From: Methanobacteriota archaeon
GTDB taxonomy: Archaea > Thermoplasmatota > Poseidoniia > Poseidoniales > Poseidoniaceae
Assembly: GCA_004195635.1 (NCBI GenBank)
Contig: PSPT01000005.1
Location: 1-64,000 of the forward strand
Length of the DNA stretch: 64,000 bases
Direction of reading: 5' to 3'
The translations under genes and the position numbers were made by a program. The notes under the pieces are model-generated. The model saw nothing but the letters and a program-made list of their open reading frames with translations, was not told where the DNA came from and ran no database searches. Shown here piece by piece: positions 10,455 to 21,144 of the stretch (position 1 is its first letter; each line of letters starts with the position of its first letter).

Positions 10455-12614
10455 GTGAACAAGTTGTCTAGACCTGACCCCGAGGCTTGTCGTGAGCAAG
10501 ACCAAGGCAAATTTGAAGTCATCAGGAGAGATGGTTGGGCGCGGATTGGAAAATTCCACACCCAGCATGGAATTATTGACACACCTACGCTATTACCTGT
10601 GATAAATCCGAATATCAAAACTATTACTCCTCGCGATATGTGGGAAAATTATGGAGTGCAAGGGCTAATTACTAACTCCTACATTATTTGGAAACATGAG
10701 AAACTGCGTCAACCAGCACTAGAACATGGAGTGCATGAATTGATTGACTTCCCTGGATTCATAATGACTGATTCAGGCACTTTCCAAGCCTATGTATATG
10801 GTGATGTTGAAGTTGGTGCAGAAGAAATTGTTGAGTTTCAACGCAATATAGGAGTAGATGTTGCGACTATGCTTGACGTATTTACTCGTCCAGACATGAG
10901 TGTTAGGGAATGGGATGAAGCAGTAATAGAGACAGAAAAAAGAGCTGGCCCGGCAATAAATGCAGCAGGTTCAACAATGCTAAATGGGCCTATTCAAGGA
11001 GGTTTAGATTATTCTTTGCGCAAAAAAAGTTCGCAAATTATGAGCAAACATGCATTTGCAGTCCACCCAATTGGCGGCATTGTACCAATAATGGAACAAC
11101 AACGCTATCGTGAATTTTTTGAACTAATATTAACGTGCAATTCTGAATTACCATCAGACCGACCAGTTCACTTCTTTGGTTGCGGACATCCAATGCTCTT
11201 CCCACTCTCTATTGCGCTCGGAGCTGACCTTTTTGACTCAGCAGCATATGTCTTATTTGCTCGCGATGGGAGATTGCTTAGTCCCGAAGGAACAGTTCAC
11301 CTTGAAAAGTTGGAGGAGTGGCCAATTCATACTATTGCACTATATGGAATTACTCCAGATGAAGTAAGAAAAATGGATAAAAATGATAGAACTGAAATCC
11401 TAGCAAGAGCAAATTTGGAAATTACTTTTGCTGAATTGGCAAAATGTAGACAAGCAATTCGAGATGGAACTATTTGGCGCTTAGCCGAACAACGAAGTCA
11501 TTGTAACCCTGAATTAAGAGAGGCATGGATTGAACTCCAAAAGCAATTTCATAGTGGAAAGTGGGATAATATGTGCAGGGTGCAAAATCCTCACCGCAAG
11601 AGTGGAGTGAGATGCATTGATGAGTCAAGTGTCAATCGACCAGATATTCGCTCAGCCCACCTTAATCTTCAAACATATTGGAGAGAATATCCACCCTCAA
11701 GGGAAGGCAATGGCTTGCCGCCACTTGCCGTTATTTTCACCGGAGTACCTCAGCCACATAGAGCATACCTTTCAAGAACAATTAACCATTTGATGGCTAT
11801 TTATCCAAATGCTATTCCATTGATAAGTACTGCTGCCGGACTCGTTCCATATTCACTTGAGGACATTAGCCCATTCGCACATTTAGAAACAATTGCTGAC
11901 TTAGACAGGAGTGGAGATTCTGATTATATTATGGCAGGATTGGTGGATTTGGGCCTTAATGAAATGAACTTTGAAATCCTCGGATGGCAAGAAAAATATG
12001 CGCAAATGGAAGAAATATTGACGGCGATGGCAATCAAACTGAAAATTGGTGAGGAGGAATATTCACTATATCAAAACCAAGAAGTGAAGGATAAAGTGAG
12101 AACAATCACAGATAGAATTTCAATTCTGGATAAATTGACAGTCTTTACTCACTCGGATTACAAATTAGTATGGGAAGAAATTCAAAATGCTACTTTTCTT
12201 TATAGTCGCACAGGGCGGATAAAAAATATTCACCTCAAAGATGGGACTCATGTCGCATCACCAAGACTTACAGACGGTGGCATTTCTCTAACTGAAAAAG
12301 GTGCGGAGTGGTTGCATTCAATGCACACCTCAACATTGCCTTCAAATGAATCTTTTAATCTCAAGAACACCTACATCGGAATCCCACGCGTTGTTATTGA
12401 AGATGATGCAATACCCTTCATCCGCAAGGGCAGAAATGTATTCCATGGATTCATTATTTCTGTTGACTCATGGATACGCCCCGGATTCGCCTGCGTGATT
12501 ATTGATTCCAAAGGAGAGATAATTGGACATGGAATAAGCCGTTGTGAGGCCAAAGATATGCTTGCATTATCCAAGGGAATCGCAGTTAGAACTCGAGGCG
12601 GAATAAAACAATAA
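10455..12614 (+). CDS. tgtA: Archaeosine tRNA-guanine transglycosylase (TgtA) with C-terminal PUA domain
   Basis: 'FEVIRRDGWARIGKFHTQHGIIDTPTLLPVINPN', 'GPIQGGLDYSLR', C-terminal PUA-like 'VRTRGGIKQ'; GTG start. Confidence 0.93.
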   Translation: MNKLSRPDPEACREQDQGKFEVIRRDGWARIGKFHTQHGIIDTPTLLPVINPNIKTITPRDMWENYGVQGLITNSYIIWKHEKLRQPALEHGVHELIDFPGFIMTDSGTFQAYVYGDVEVGAEEIVEFQRNIGVDVATMLDVFTRPDMSVREWDEAVIETEKRAGPAINAAGSTMLNGPIQGGLDYSLRKKSSQIMSKHAFAVHPIGGIVPIMEQQRYREFFELILTCNSELPSDRPVHFFGCGHPMLFPLSIALGADLFDSAAYVLFARDGRLLSPEGTVHLEKLEEWPIHTIALYGITPDEVRKMDKNDRTEILARANLEITFAELAKCRQAIRDGTIWRLAEQRSHCNPELREAWIELQKQFHSGKWDNMCRVQNPHRKSGVRCIDESSVNRPDIRSAHLNLQTYWREYPPSREGNGLPPLAVIFTGVPQPHRAYLSRTINHLMAIYPNAIPLISTAAGLVPYSLEDISPFAHLETIADLDRSGDSDYIMAGLVDLGLNEMNFEILGWQEKYAQMEEILTAMAIKLKIGEEEYSLYQNQEVKDKVRTITDRISILDKLTVFTHSDYKLVWEEIQNATFLYSRTGRIKNIHLKDGTHVASPRLTDGGISLTEKGAEWLHSMHTSTLPSNESFNLKNTYIGIPRVVIEDDAIPFIRKGRNVFHGFIISVDSWIRPGFACVIIDSKGEIIGHGISRCEAKDMLALSKGIAVRTRGGIKQ

Positions 12615-12653
12615 TAATAATCGCCCAAGGGAAACCATTGAAGGGCTGCGCCT

Positions 12654-13685
12654 ATGGTGCGGGTACATGGTGAGGCTATGAGTGACTATGTCATAGAAAC
12701 TTCCGACCTCGTCAAATCCTATGGACCACATGTTGCATTGGATAGTATCAGTTTGAAAATAACGCCCGGCGCAACCGGTTTACTCGGACCGAATGGTGCC
12801 GGGAAATCAACAATGTTTAAATCCCTCTTAGGATTAATTGGGATTACCAGTGGACAAGGAAAAGTATTCGATTTGGACATTCGCACACAAGGCCCCGCAA
12901 TACGCCAACGAATCGGCTATATGCCCGAGTACGAATGTCTCAATCCAGGTATTGATGCGATTCATCAAGTGGCATATTCTGGTGAACTTCTTGGCATGAA
13001 TCCTGTGGTTTCTATGCAACGAGCACATGAAGTCCTCGAGTATGTTGGACTTAGAGAACAGCGGTATCGCGAAATTGGCACATTTTCAACAGGCATGAGG
13101 CAAGCAGCAAAACTTGCCACTGCATTGATTCATGACCCTGATTTGATAATTGCTGATGAACCAACAAATGGCCTCGATACAACGGCGCGAGACTTTATGC
13201 TAAATACCCTTGAACAAACTGTCACAATTGGACAATCAAGCCTTCTAATGGCTAGTCATTTAATGGATGATGTTGAGCGAATATGTAATCGTATTGTAAT
13301 GCTCCACAAGGGTAAATTAATTGCCCAAGGTAAAATAGAAGACCTAAAAGCAATTGACCAAGAGATTGAAATTCATAGTTGGGGCCACTCATCTGATTTG
13401 GAAGTGGAGTTGAAAAATAGAGGATACAATGTTCGCCGCACCGGGCGAGTGATGCGAATTGTAAAAAAGGATGAAAACGCTCACCACGACATTCTAAGTG
13501 CCGCAGCCAAAACCGGTTCACAAATCCGCCGAATGCAAGACCACGAAGCGAGTCTTGAGGATCTATTTATTGTCATTATGGAAAAACTTGGCTACTCCGT
13601 CAAATCCTCATCGGATTTACTCGCATCAGGACCAAGTGCTCGCAAAGTTGATGCGCCACTTGAAATGAAGGAGGCGGGAATATGA
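12654..13685 (+). CDS. ABC transporter ATP-binding protein (likely start at MSDYV, about 12678)
   Basis: Walker A 'GPNGAGKST', signature 'FSTGMRQAAKLATAL', Walker B 'LIIADEPTNGLD'. Confidence 0.95.
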   Translation: MVRVHGEAMSDYVIETSDLVKSYGPHVALDSISLKITPGATGLLGPNGAGKSTMFKSLLGLIGITSGQGKVFDLDIRTQGPAIRQRIGYMPEYECLNPGIDAIHQVAYSGELLGMNPVVSMQRAHEVLEYVGLREQRYREIGTFSTGMRQAAKLATALIHDPDLIIADEPTNGLDTTARDFMLNTLEQTVTIGQSSLLMASHLMDDVERICNRIVMLHKGKLIAQGKIEDLKAIDQEIEIHSWGHSSDLEVELKNRGYNVRRTGRVMRIVKKDENAHHDILSAAAKTGSQIRRMQDHEASLEDLFIVIMEKLGYSVKSSSDLLASGPSARKVDAPLEMKEAGI

Positions 13686-14827
13686 CTGATAACAATGAAC
13701 TGGATGGAGACGAAACTCCACCGGCACCTCAGCAAATTATTCCTCATTCCAATGGACAGTCCGAAAATCAAGATGCCCATGCGCAACCTTCGGAAACTCT
13801 TGGACGTGATGCAGAATTCATGGGTGAATCAGGAATTGGAGTCGGTGGGCAGACGAGAATGGAGGTTGCATTTGGTGCTGCAAGTGATGATGAAGTAATT
13901 GGAACTGCATCAGTTGCCGGAGGAACAAAGGATGCCCAAATGGGTGCTATATTTGAGCAGGTATATCGGCCTTGGAGAGGTACTTTGAATCCGCGCTGGG
14001 CACGTAATTGGGCAATATTTAGACACCATATTTATGGATTATTTAGCAAAGGACATCGCCCTTGGGGGTGGCCAACCAGATTGCTATTATTTGGAGCAAT
14101 TCTTGCAGCAATGTCTGATGTAGGTCTGTCATTTTTGGGTGCAATGCTTGGAGATGAAACCCTTTACCGCTTATTCGGCGTTTCACGCGATAACTTATAT
14201 GGTCATGTTCTTGGATTCTTTCCCCGAAATGCCATTTGCTTCCCCCTCATTGCTGCATTGATAATTGGTGGGATGATAAGTGACGACAGGACAAATGGCA
14301 CTTCAGCAATATACTTCTCACGCCCAATAAATAGAATTGACTATACTGCGATGAAATATGCTACTGTTGCAACAATTTTATCTATCCTCATCCTTGGGAC
14401 ATTATCTATATATTATCTGGCAAATATTCTATTTTTGGGTGAAGGGTGGGCATACTTATTGGATACATTGCCTTTGTTTTTGGCTGCTGCATTTGCAGGC
14501 CTTCTTCTTGTTATCACTTATTCGAGCATTGGCCTAGCCCTTTCAAGCGTCAGCCGCGGGCGCTTTTTTCCAGCAATATCATTACTCGGTTTGTTTTTAG
14601 GAACTAAATTACTGGCTTTCTTAATCTATCAATTATTCGACCAAAGTATTCTCTATCTCCTTTCTCCATACGATAGCATTGCACATGTTGGACAAGTGAT
14701 TATCGGCACAACCTCCACGTATGATCACCCTTGGAGTTGGAGTCTAGTCTCAATAATAATAATGAATGTTATTTCATTATATGTCCTCGCTAACCGCGTT
14801 TCCACAATGGAGGTGACTCGGGAATGA
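13682..14827 (+). CDS. ABC-2-type transporter permease
   Basis: Multiple hydrophobic helices, overlaps ATPase gene by 4 bp, 'ISDDRTNGTSAIYFSRPINRIDYTAMKY'. Confidence 0.88.
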   Translation: MTDNNELDGDETPPAPQQIIPHSNGQSENQDAHAQPSETLGRDAEFMGESGIGVGGQTRMEVAFGAASDDEVIGTASVAGGTKDAQMGAIFEQVYRPWRGTLNPRWARNWAIFRHHIYGLFSKGHRPWGWPTRLLLFGAILAAMSDVGLSFLGAMLGDETLYRLFGVSRDNLYGHVLGFFPRNAICFPLIAALIIGGMISDDRTNGTSAIYFSRPINRIDYTAMKYATVATILSILILGTLSIYYLANILFLGEGWAYLLDTLPLFLAAAFAGLLLVITYSSIGLALSSVSRGRFFPAISLLGLFLGTKLLAFLIYQLFDQSILYLLSPYDSIAHVGQVIIGTTSTYDHPWSWSLVSIIIMNVISLYVLANRVSTMEVTRE

Positions 14828-15807
14828 TGCCGGATATGAATCAAGTTGGTGGTGCGCCTCAAGCATGGCAGCCTCAGGAAAAAGTACCTACTGTAATGCT
14901 TGACCATGTTTCCAAATGGTATGGAAATATTGTAGGATTAAATGATGTTAGCATTGCTATCAGCGGAGGAGTAACTGGCCTGTTAGGTGCAAATGGTGCC
15001 GGTAAATCTACATTTTTTAAATTATTAGCAGGTAAACTAAAACCTTCGCAAGGTACTATTAGATTATTTGGCACAGATCCATGGAAGAATTCATCTCCCT
15101 ATTCCCGCATTGGCTATGTTTCTGAAAATGAAGAATTATATGACTGGATGACTGCAATTGACTTTGTTGCAACACTTGCTCGCCTCCACGGATATACTCG
15201 TGAAGAGGCTTTAGTTAAGGCAAAGAATGTACTTGAATTTGTAGATTTAGCCGATGTCGCACATAAGGAACTCGGGAAGTTCAGCAAGGGTATGCGGCAG
15301 AGAGTGAAAATTGCACATGCATTAGTTAATGACCCAGAATTGATAATCCTTGATGAACCCCTGCAGGGTTGTGACCCCTTAGCACGAACAACGATAATGA
15401 ATGTCATAAGAGAATTAGGTGCCATGGGCAGAACAATAATTGTCTCAAGTCACATCTTGCAGGAAATCGAAAGAATAACTGAACAGATTGTAATTCTTAA
15501 CAATGGTCGCTTACTAGCACTCGGAAATGTTCATGCAATTCGAGAAATGCTTGATGCACACCCGCATAAAATTTCCCTTACAACAAATCAACCACGAGAA
15601 TTGGCAAAAAAATTCATTGAACATGATGATGTCTTTGGTGTTACACTCCCTACTGATTCAAACCTTATCGTTCAAACACATAACCTTGGAGCAGTACACC
15701 AAGATCTCCCACAAATTATTTTAGATAGCGGTTGTATGGTTACCGCAATAGACAACCCTGATGATAATTTGGAGTCAATTCTCGGATATTTAACTGGAGG
15801 GCAATGA
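14824..15807 (+). CDS. ABC transporter ATP-binding protein
   Basis: Walker A 'GANGAGKST', 'FSKGMRQRVKIAHALVNDPELIILDEPLQGCDP'. Confidence 0.95.
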   Translation: MMPDMNQVGGAPQAWQPQEKVPTVMLDHVSKWYGNIVGLNDVSIAISGGVTGLLGANGAGKSTFFKLLAGKLKPSQGTIRLFGTDPWKNSSPYSRIGYVSENEELYDWMTAIDFVATLARLHGYTREEALVKAKNVLEFVDLADVAHKELGKFSKGMRQRVKIAHALVNDPELIILDEPLQGCDPLARTTIMNVIRELGAMGRTIIVSSHILQEIERITEQIVILNNGRLLALGNVHAIREMLDAHPHKISLTTNQPRELAKKFIEHDDVFGVTLPTDSNLIVQTHNLGAVHQDLPQIILDSGCMVTAIDNPDDNLESILGYLTGGQ

Positions 15808-15808
15808 T

Positions 15809-17146
15809 ATGTCGGCTAAAGACCGCCCCTTAGTTGACACAGTATATTCCAAACTTGACCGTAAGGCTACCGCCATTTTTGAATTCACAATGAGGCAATA
15901 CCGTACGCGTCTTTCAACTTGGGCTACTCTTGGAGTCGGCGCACTAATCTTGATGATTGTGATGTTGTTTTACATTGAAGGGATGACTGAGACAATTGAA
16001 GCAGTAGATAATGATGGTGACTCATTTGATTCGGATAATGATGGCTATGTTGATGGACAAGAGTTGCTATTGGGAACTGCAATTAATAATCCAGATGATC
16101 ACCCCGGTTTGCTAAACCCTCCTGTCCCCCCAGACCCTCCTGAAAAGTGGATTAACGAGGATGATTTTGATGTCAAATCTATTGGAAATAGCGCTTCTTA
16201 TGGGAATGATGATGATGGAGACTGCCAAGTAAGAGTGGGTCAAGTTGGTTTTGATGATTATACTGACGATAATAATAATGGCATTGACTGTGATATTAAG
16301 ATTCGTGAATCATTTAACCGTTACATAATTGATAAGGACCCAAATGTGGATGAAGACCCTGATGAAGATGCGTATTACAAGGAAACTGTTCACCGCGGAT
16401 TCATCTTAGGATTTGGGAAAATTGGCTTTGTATTCGTTCTTGGAATATTCCTACCTCTATTCCTTGCCACCGGACTAATTCGTGATGAGATGAGTGGGGG
16501 CACTTTGCATTACATTGTCGCCAAACCTATCTCTCGTGCAGAAGTACTGACCTACCGCTTATTAGGCTACATTGGATTAACTTGGCCTTACTTTGCGGTT
16601 TTAACAATTATTTCGGCAATAATTACCGGTTTAATGGGTCCTGGCGAGGGGTTTTTTAGATTCGCAGATTTATTTCTATGGTTTGGAATATTTATTGCAA
16701 CCATCCTACTTTCAACCGCCTATGCTGCTATTTTTATGACGATGGGAGTCATTCACAAATATGGAATGATTGGAGCAATTGTATTTGGAGTATGGGAATT
16801 TTCAATGGCAATTACCTCCGTCTTTTCACCCGAAACTACCGTTACTCAATTGTCATTAGCAAGATGGGGGATGATTATTGTTGACGGATTTGCCACCATT
16901 ACGTGGCCAGACTCGCAATTACTTGTCGCCCTTGGTCAATCGGTCACAGTCACAAATTGGGATTTTGGCTTTTCCTATGAATCCTCCCTTGAAGGAGCAG
17001 ACATTTTGGAAGGCTTTGCCCATAAGACTCCCTTAACCGGCGACCCTATCATAGATATCTTAATTTCCTGCACCCTCTTATTCACTATTACGGTGCTCAC
17101 TATTGTAATTGGCCAGAGTATTTTCAAAGGCAAAGAAATCGACTGA
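15809..17146 (+). CDS. ABC-2-type permease with an Asp-rich (EF-hand/TSP3-like) extracellular insert
   Basis: Hydrophobic helices; insert 'DNDGDSFDSDNDGYVDGQELLLGT'; 'IRDEMSGGTLHYIVAKPISRAEVLTYR'. Confidence 0.88.
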   Translation: MSAKDRPLVDTVYSKLDRKATAIFEFTMRQYRTRLSTWATLGVGALILMIVMLFYIEGMTETIEAVDNDGDSFDSDNDGYVDGQELLLGTAINNPDDHPGLLNPPVPPDPPEKWINEDDFDVKSIGNSASYGNDDDGDCQVRVGQVGFDDYTDDNNNGIDCDIKIRESFNRYIIDKDPNVDEDPDEDAYYKETVHRGFILGFGKIGFVFVLGIFLPLFLATGLIRDEMSGGTLHYIVAKPISRAEVLTYRLLGYIGLTWPYFAVLTIISAIITGLMGPGEGFFRFADLFLWFGIFIATILLSTAYAAIFMTMGVIHKYGMIGAIVFGVWEFSMAITSVFSPETTVTQLSLARWGMIIVDGFATITWPDSQLLVALGQSVTVTNWDFGFSYESSLEGADILEGFAHKTPLTGDPIIDILISCTLLFTITVLTIVIGQSIFKGKEID

Positions 17147-17155
17147 GGTGCTTTA

Positions 17156-18349
17156 ATGGAGCGCTTTGAAGGAGACTTGTCGCATCTGTGGAAATTGGGC
17201 GAAATGAAGCCACTTCATCGCCTAACTTGGGATTGGTGGTGGTGGTTGGTGATGCTAAGACATCCGACTGACCCTACAATAAGCCGACAATTGATGGTTT
17301 TATGGTCAACAAAGGATACTCCAGCCATAGATGTCTCGGGGCTTGAATGGAAAGGAGGACGGCCATTAATTGATGAAGAAGGTGGCTATTCAGTACCAGG
17401 CATGGTTGCCGCATGGTGGTTTGACGGAGAAAAAATGTGGGAACCTATCGTGCGCACACCTGTGCAAATGGCAGCAATACATTCGCGGCACAGTTTGTGG
17501 CCAAAGAAAACTTCAACGGAACCCATTGATGGTTCGGGAGCAGTTATTCCAATTTGTGAGAGGGATTTGTCAATGGGCTTGCGTGATGACGGAAGTTCTT
17601 TTTGGCTTCATTTAGAAGCAGATGAGAAGATGATTGAGCAGGGAAGTTCAAAAAAATTCGATCTAGAAATGACACCATGGACGAAACCAATGTCAACTGC
17701 TCGATGGGCGCATAAAGAATATGCTGCTGGAATGGGCTATGATATTTTGAGATTACATGGAGCTAAAGTTAATGGGGAAATTGATGGTGAAAAGGTAGAA
17801 GGAACTGCATATTTTCAAAAAGTCTGTGTTCAAGCACCGAGTCCACCGTGGTATTGGGGAATGCTCCACACAAATGATGGTAGTTACTTTGATTGGTTTA
17901 TGCCGCATCTCTCCCCGACAATAACTGCAAAGGATGACAGGCCTTGGAAATTAAGAGATACACCACATATTGCAATATCACCAGCGGGGCTATTTCATGA
18001 TGCACAAAGAGAGAGAAGTGAAAAATTTGAAAAGGTGCAGGTCCAAAAAATCCCGGGTGAGAGATGCGAGGGAGGAGATGGAAATTATCCCGATGCACCT
18101 TTGCCGGTTTTTGAGGTCAAAATGTGGAATGGAAGAACCACAATACATCTTAGGGCTGAAGCCGTTTCAAGAGCACACTGGACATTTGACCAGCCAACAA
18201 GAGGGCGAATGACCAGCCATTTGACATACAATGAATACCCTCTTAAAGTTACAAAAATGAGAATCAAGGATGAGTTAGGAGTTCGTACTTTGAAAGATTA
18301 TGAATGGATTACCGGCAATGGCGAGCACGCATGGGGAATTCTTCACTGA
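17156..18349 (+). CDS. Conserved hypothetical protein, possibly AttH/CrtC-like lipocalin fold
   Basis: 397-aa ORF; weak resemblance 'GTAYFQKVCVQAPSPPWYWGMLHTNDGSYFDWFMPHL'. Confidence 0.6.
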   Translation: MERFEGDLSHLWKLGEMKPLHRLTWDWWWWLVMLRHPTDPTISRQLMVLWSTKDTPAIDVSGLEWKGGRPLIDEEGGYSVPGMVAAWWFDGEKMWEPIVRTPVQMAAIHSRHSLWPKKTSTEPIDGSGAVIPICERDLSMGLRDDGSSFWLHLEADEKMIEQGSSKKFDLEMTPWTKPMSTARWAHKEYAAGMGYDILRLHGAKVNGEIDGEKVEGTAYFQKVCVQAPSPPWYWGMLHTNDGSYFDWFMPHLSPTITAKDDRPWKLRDTPHIAISPAGLFHDAQRERSEKFEKVQVQKIPGERCEGGDGNYPDAPLPVFEVKMWNGRTTIHLRAEAVSRAHWTFDQPTRGRMTSHLTYNEYPLKVTKMRIKDELGVRTLKDYEWITGNGEHAWGILH

Positions 18350-18540
18350 TTCAGGTGAACATATTATTGAATAGAACAAGTGTTTTCGCCTGTTTACTTA
18401 CTATTATCACTGTGAAACATTGATTTCCCCCTCCTCTTTGAAATGCTCAAGTCATGAAATTATACTAGAATTTGCCTCAGAGGGAGTAGTAATAATATCC
18501 CTTGTCGCCACAAGGTTCATGACTAACCCCCGCTGGTTGG

Positions 18541-19578
18541 GTGATAGGTGAGCCTATGTCCGATGAGTTAAGTGATGCTGCCAATGCCCCAAAAGGTGAA
18601 ACTGCCCCAGTTGTTGAAGTGCCCGCGGAAAAACCAGAAAAGAATAATTTTGACCTGATTTCAGGTGAAGATGTGGTGTTGAAATCAAAGCCAAGTGTTT
18701 TTGCCTTTTTCTCAATGCATGTTCTTGCCGTTTTAGTTTTTTTAGCCCATTTTACGTTCAATTTCATTGATATGATGGATGATCCCGAAAATGGTATTCT
18801 CGGCTTATTAAAGGGTTTTATTGGCACTGACTTGGGCCGAGCAATTGGTTTCCCAATACTTATGCTATTCATTGCATGGATAAACCGCTGGATGAATATT
18901 AGCACTAGTGGACGATGGTTTACAACATCATTGCTTTTTATTGCCGCGCTTCCGTTCCTGCTTGGCCTTAATTCAATTATTGGCGGAACTATGGATGATT
19001 ATCCTTTGGCCTTTATTCCCGAAAACTACCCCTATGAAATAATGGGTTTCATTTGGATGGGTGTTCTTATTGGATTTACCATCTACTATACTAATTCATT
19101 TACCTATGCAGTAACAACAGATGGGCTGATATTTAGACGCTCATTTATGCTTAACAAAAACCAACGCCGCATCCTCTTCGATAATATTGTTGAAGTGAAC
19201 ATGAGTCAAGGGCCGATTGGCACGATACTTGGATTCGGAACGGTAACTCCAATGACTTCATCAGGAATTGGAATCGGTGAGGAAAGTATAGGTTTGTCTC
19301 TTGGAGCGACTACTGCAAATATGACCGCAACTGATGCTAGCGACAGTACTCAAGAAAAGGTCACAAAAGGAATTTTCAAAATGCTATTCGGATTAATGGG
19401 TGCACAGAGAACCATTCGAACAATTCGTGCAGACCCTGCAAATTGTTTCTTCAACGTCCGCAAACCTCTTGATTTGAAGATGGAAATTAATGAAAGGCAC
19501 AAGGACCGTAGCCAATCAAATCAACTTACTGAAATGAAGGATTTACTGGCTCAATCGCTTGCAGCAAAAGAAGATTGA
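18541..19578 (+). CDS. Membrane protein with bacterial PH-like (DUF304/bPH2) domain
   Basis: TM helices followed by 'YAVTTDGLIFRRSFMLNKNQRRILFDNIVEVNMSQGPIGTILGFGTV'. Confidence 0.7.
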   Translation: MIGEPMSDELSDAANAPKGETAPVVEVPAEKPEKNNFDLISGEDVVLKSKPSVFAFFSMHVLAVLVFLAHFTFNFIDMMDDPENGILGLLKGFIGTDLGRAIGFPILMLFIAWINRWMNISTSGRWFTTSLLFIAALPFLLGLNSIIGGTMDDYPLAFIPENYPYEIMGFIWMGVLIGFTIYYTNSFTYAVTTDGLIFRRSFMLNKNQRRILFDNIVEVNMSQGPIGTILGFGTVTPMTSSGIGIGEESIGLSLGATTANMTATDASDSTQEKVTKGIFKMLFGLMGAQRTIRTIRADPANCFFNVRKPLDLKMEINERHKDRSQSNQLTEMKDLLAQSLAAKED

Positions 19579-19683
19579 ATCATTTTAGATGCCCAAAACT
19601 GAAAAAAGATGCCTTTTTCTACTTCATAATATTGAGCGTCAGCCTCATATGCTTGGGGCGACCGCCGAGGCATAGGTGAGTAC

Positions 19684-20199
19684 ATGAGTGAAGAACTAAT
19701 GCAAAATGCAGGCATGGCACTTGGAAGTGGCAACTTTGCTGAAGCAATGGAACTATTTGAGCAATATCGCAATGCAAATCCTGATGATGCCGCAGGCCAT
19801 TATGGTTGGGCTGAAGCTGCATTTATGCGAATTTCAATTGATATGAAAGAAGATGTGCCTGCAGGAAAAATAATGCAAGTTTACAAGAAGGCAATGCAAC
19901 TAGATGAGGATAATTTAGAGTATGTCGCTTCCTTCGCAAACTTCTGCTTAGATTGTGGACGTATTCCAATGGCAATAAAGGAGTACCAGCGCCTTGAGAA
20001 GATGTCTGAATTAAATGAAATTCCAGTTGAGGACACATTGTTTGATGCCAGCCGATTGATTGTTGAAGCAATTGAGAGAGTCGGTCAAGGAAGAGACAAC
20101 CCGATGATTCAGCCTTGGTTGAAGCAAGCACTCATTTGGGCAGTAGGTGGACTTGGATTCAATGCAGTTGATGCTGCTGAAACACTTTCCTCTGAGTGA
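19684..20199 (+). CDS. TPR-repeat protein
   Basis: 'GNFAEAMELFEQYRNANPDDAAGHYGWAEAAF' TPR-like helices. Confidence 0.7.
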   Translation: MSEELMQNAGMALGSGNFAEAMELFEQYRNANPDDAAGHYGWAEAAFMRISIDMKEDVPAGKIMQVYKKAMQLDEDNLEYVASFANFCLDCGRIPMAIKEYQRLEKMSELNEIPVEDTLFDASRLIVEAIERVGQGRDNPMIQPWLKQALIWAVGGLGFNAVDAAETLSSE

Positions 20200-21119
20200 A
20201 GGAGGCATACTATATGGAAGAGCCGGCATTGCTGGCAATTGCTATTGGCTACCTTGGCGAAGACTTTCACGGGAGCCAATATCAACCAAAAATAGAAACT
20301 GTTCAAGGAACTCTTGAGCAAATTGCCTATGAATTAACCTGGGGTGAAAAACCTCGTGAGAGGGTGCATAGCCTCAAACTCGCCAGCCGTACAGATGCGG
20401 GAGTAAATGTTAGAAAGAACATAGCAGTATTGGAATTGCCTAGACATATTTGGAAAGGCGTAGGTCAGCGTAAAATGGTGCAAGCTTTCAATGACAGACT
20501 TCCTGCAACCCTATGGGTGTGGGGGGTTTGTGAAGCACCAGTTGGGTTTGAACCACGGTTTCCACTAAATCGAACATATAGGTATAGATTAGAGGGTCTT
20601 GCAAATTGGCCCGGTTCATCTATTGAACAAATGGAAAAGTGGTTAGCAATATTTGTCGGTGAAAATGATTTCAGCAATTTTTGCAATCCAAGGGCAATTT
20701 CCGATCGGAAACGCACCATATTCTCAACTAAACCATGGGTAAATAATGGACAAGTCATTGGCTTTGAAATAACGGGGTACTCATTTATTTGGAATCAAGT
20801 GAGGAGGATCGCCCATGCTATTCTCTGTTTAGCAAGAGGAGATGTTACTATTAGTGAAGTGGAAGATGCACTATACAAACCTGAAATCCCATGTGATTTG
20901 GGAATGGCCGAACCTGATTGGCTCGTCTTGTGGGGAATGGTGCATGAAGAATTATCATTCCAAGAGCCGGAAGCAGATCTTTCACATTTTTCCAGCTCGC
21001 CAGAGTGGTTGACCTTTAGGCAAAGACAACATTGGTGTCGAGTTGCAAAAGCCGAAGTTAGAAGTTGGATGTTGCAAGACGGCTTGAGCCTTCGTTTGGC
21101 AAATTACAAGAAGGAATAA
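20196..21119 (+). CDS. truA: tRNA pseudouridine synthase A
   Basis: 'IGYLGEDFHGSQYQP', catalytic 'ASRTDAGVNVRKN', 'RFPLNRTYRYRLEG'. Confidence 0.92.
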   Translation: MKEAYYMEEPALLAIAIGYLGEDFHGSQYQPKIETVQGTLEQIAYELTWGEKPRERVHSLKLASRTDAGVNVRKNIAVLELPRHIWKGVGQRKMVQAFNDRLPATLWVWGVCEAPVGFEPRFPLNRTYRYRLEGLANWPGSSIEQMEKWLAIFVGENDFSNFCNPRAISDRKRTIFSTKPWVNNGQVIGFEITGYSFIWNQVRRIAHAILCLARGDVTISEVEDALYKPEIPCDLGMAEPDWLVLWGMVHEELSFQEPEADLSHFSSSPEWLTFRQRQHWCRVAKAEVRSWMLQDGLSLRLANYKKE

Positions 21120-21144
21120 TATTTGCCGCAACGGCAAGTAAAAT

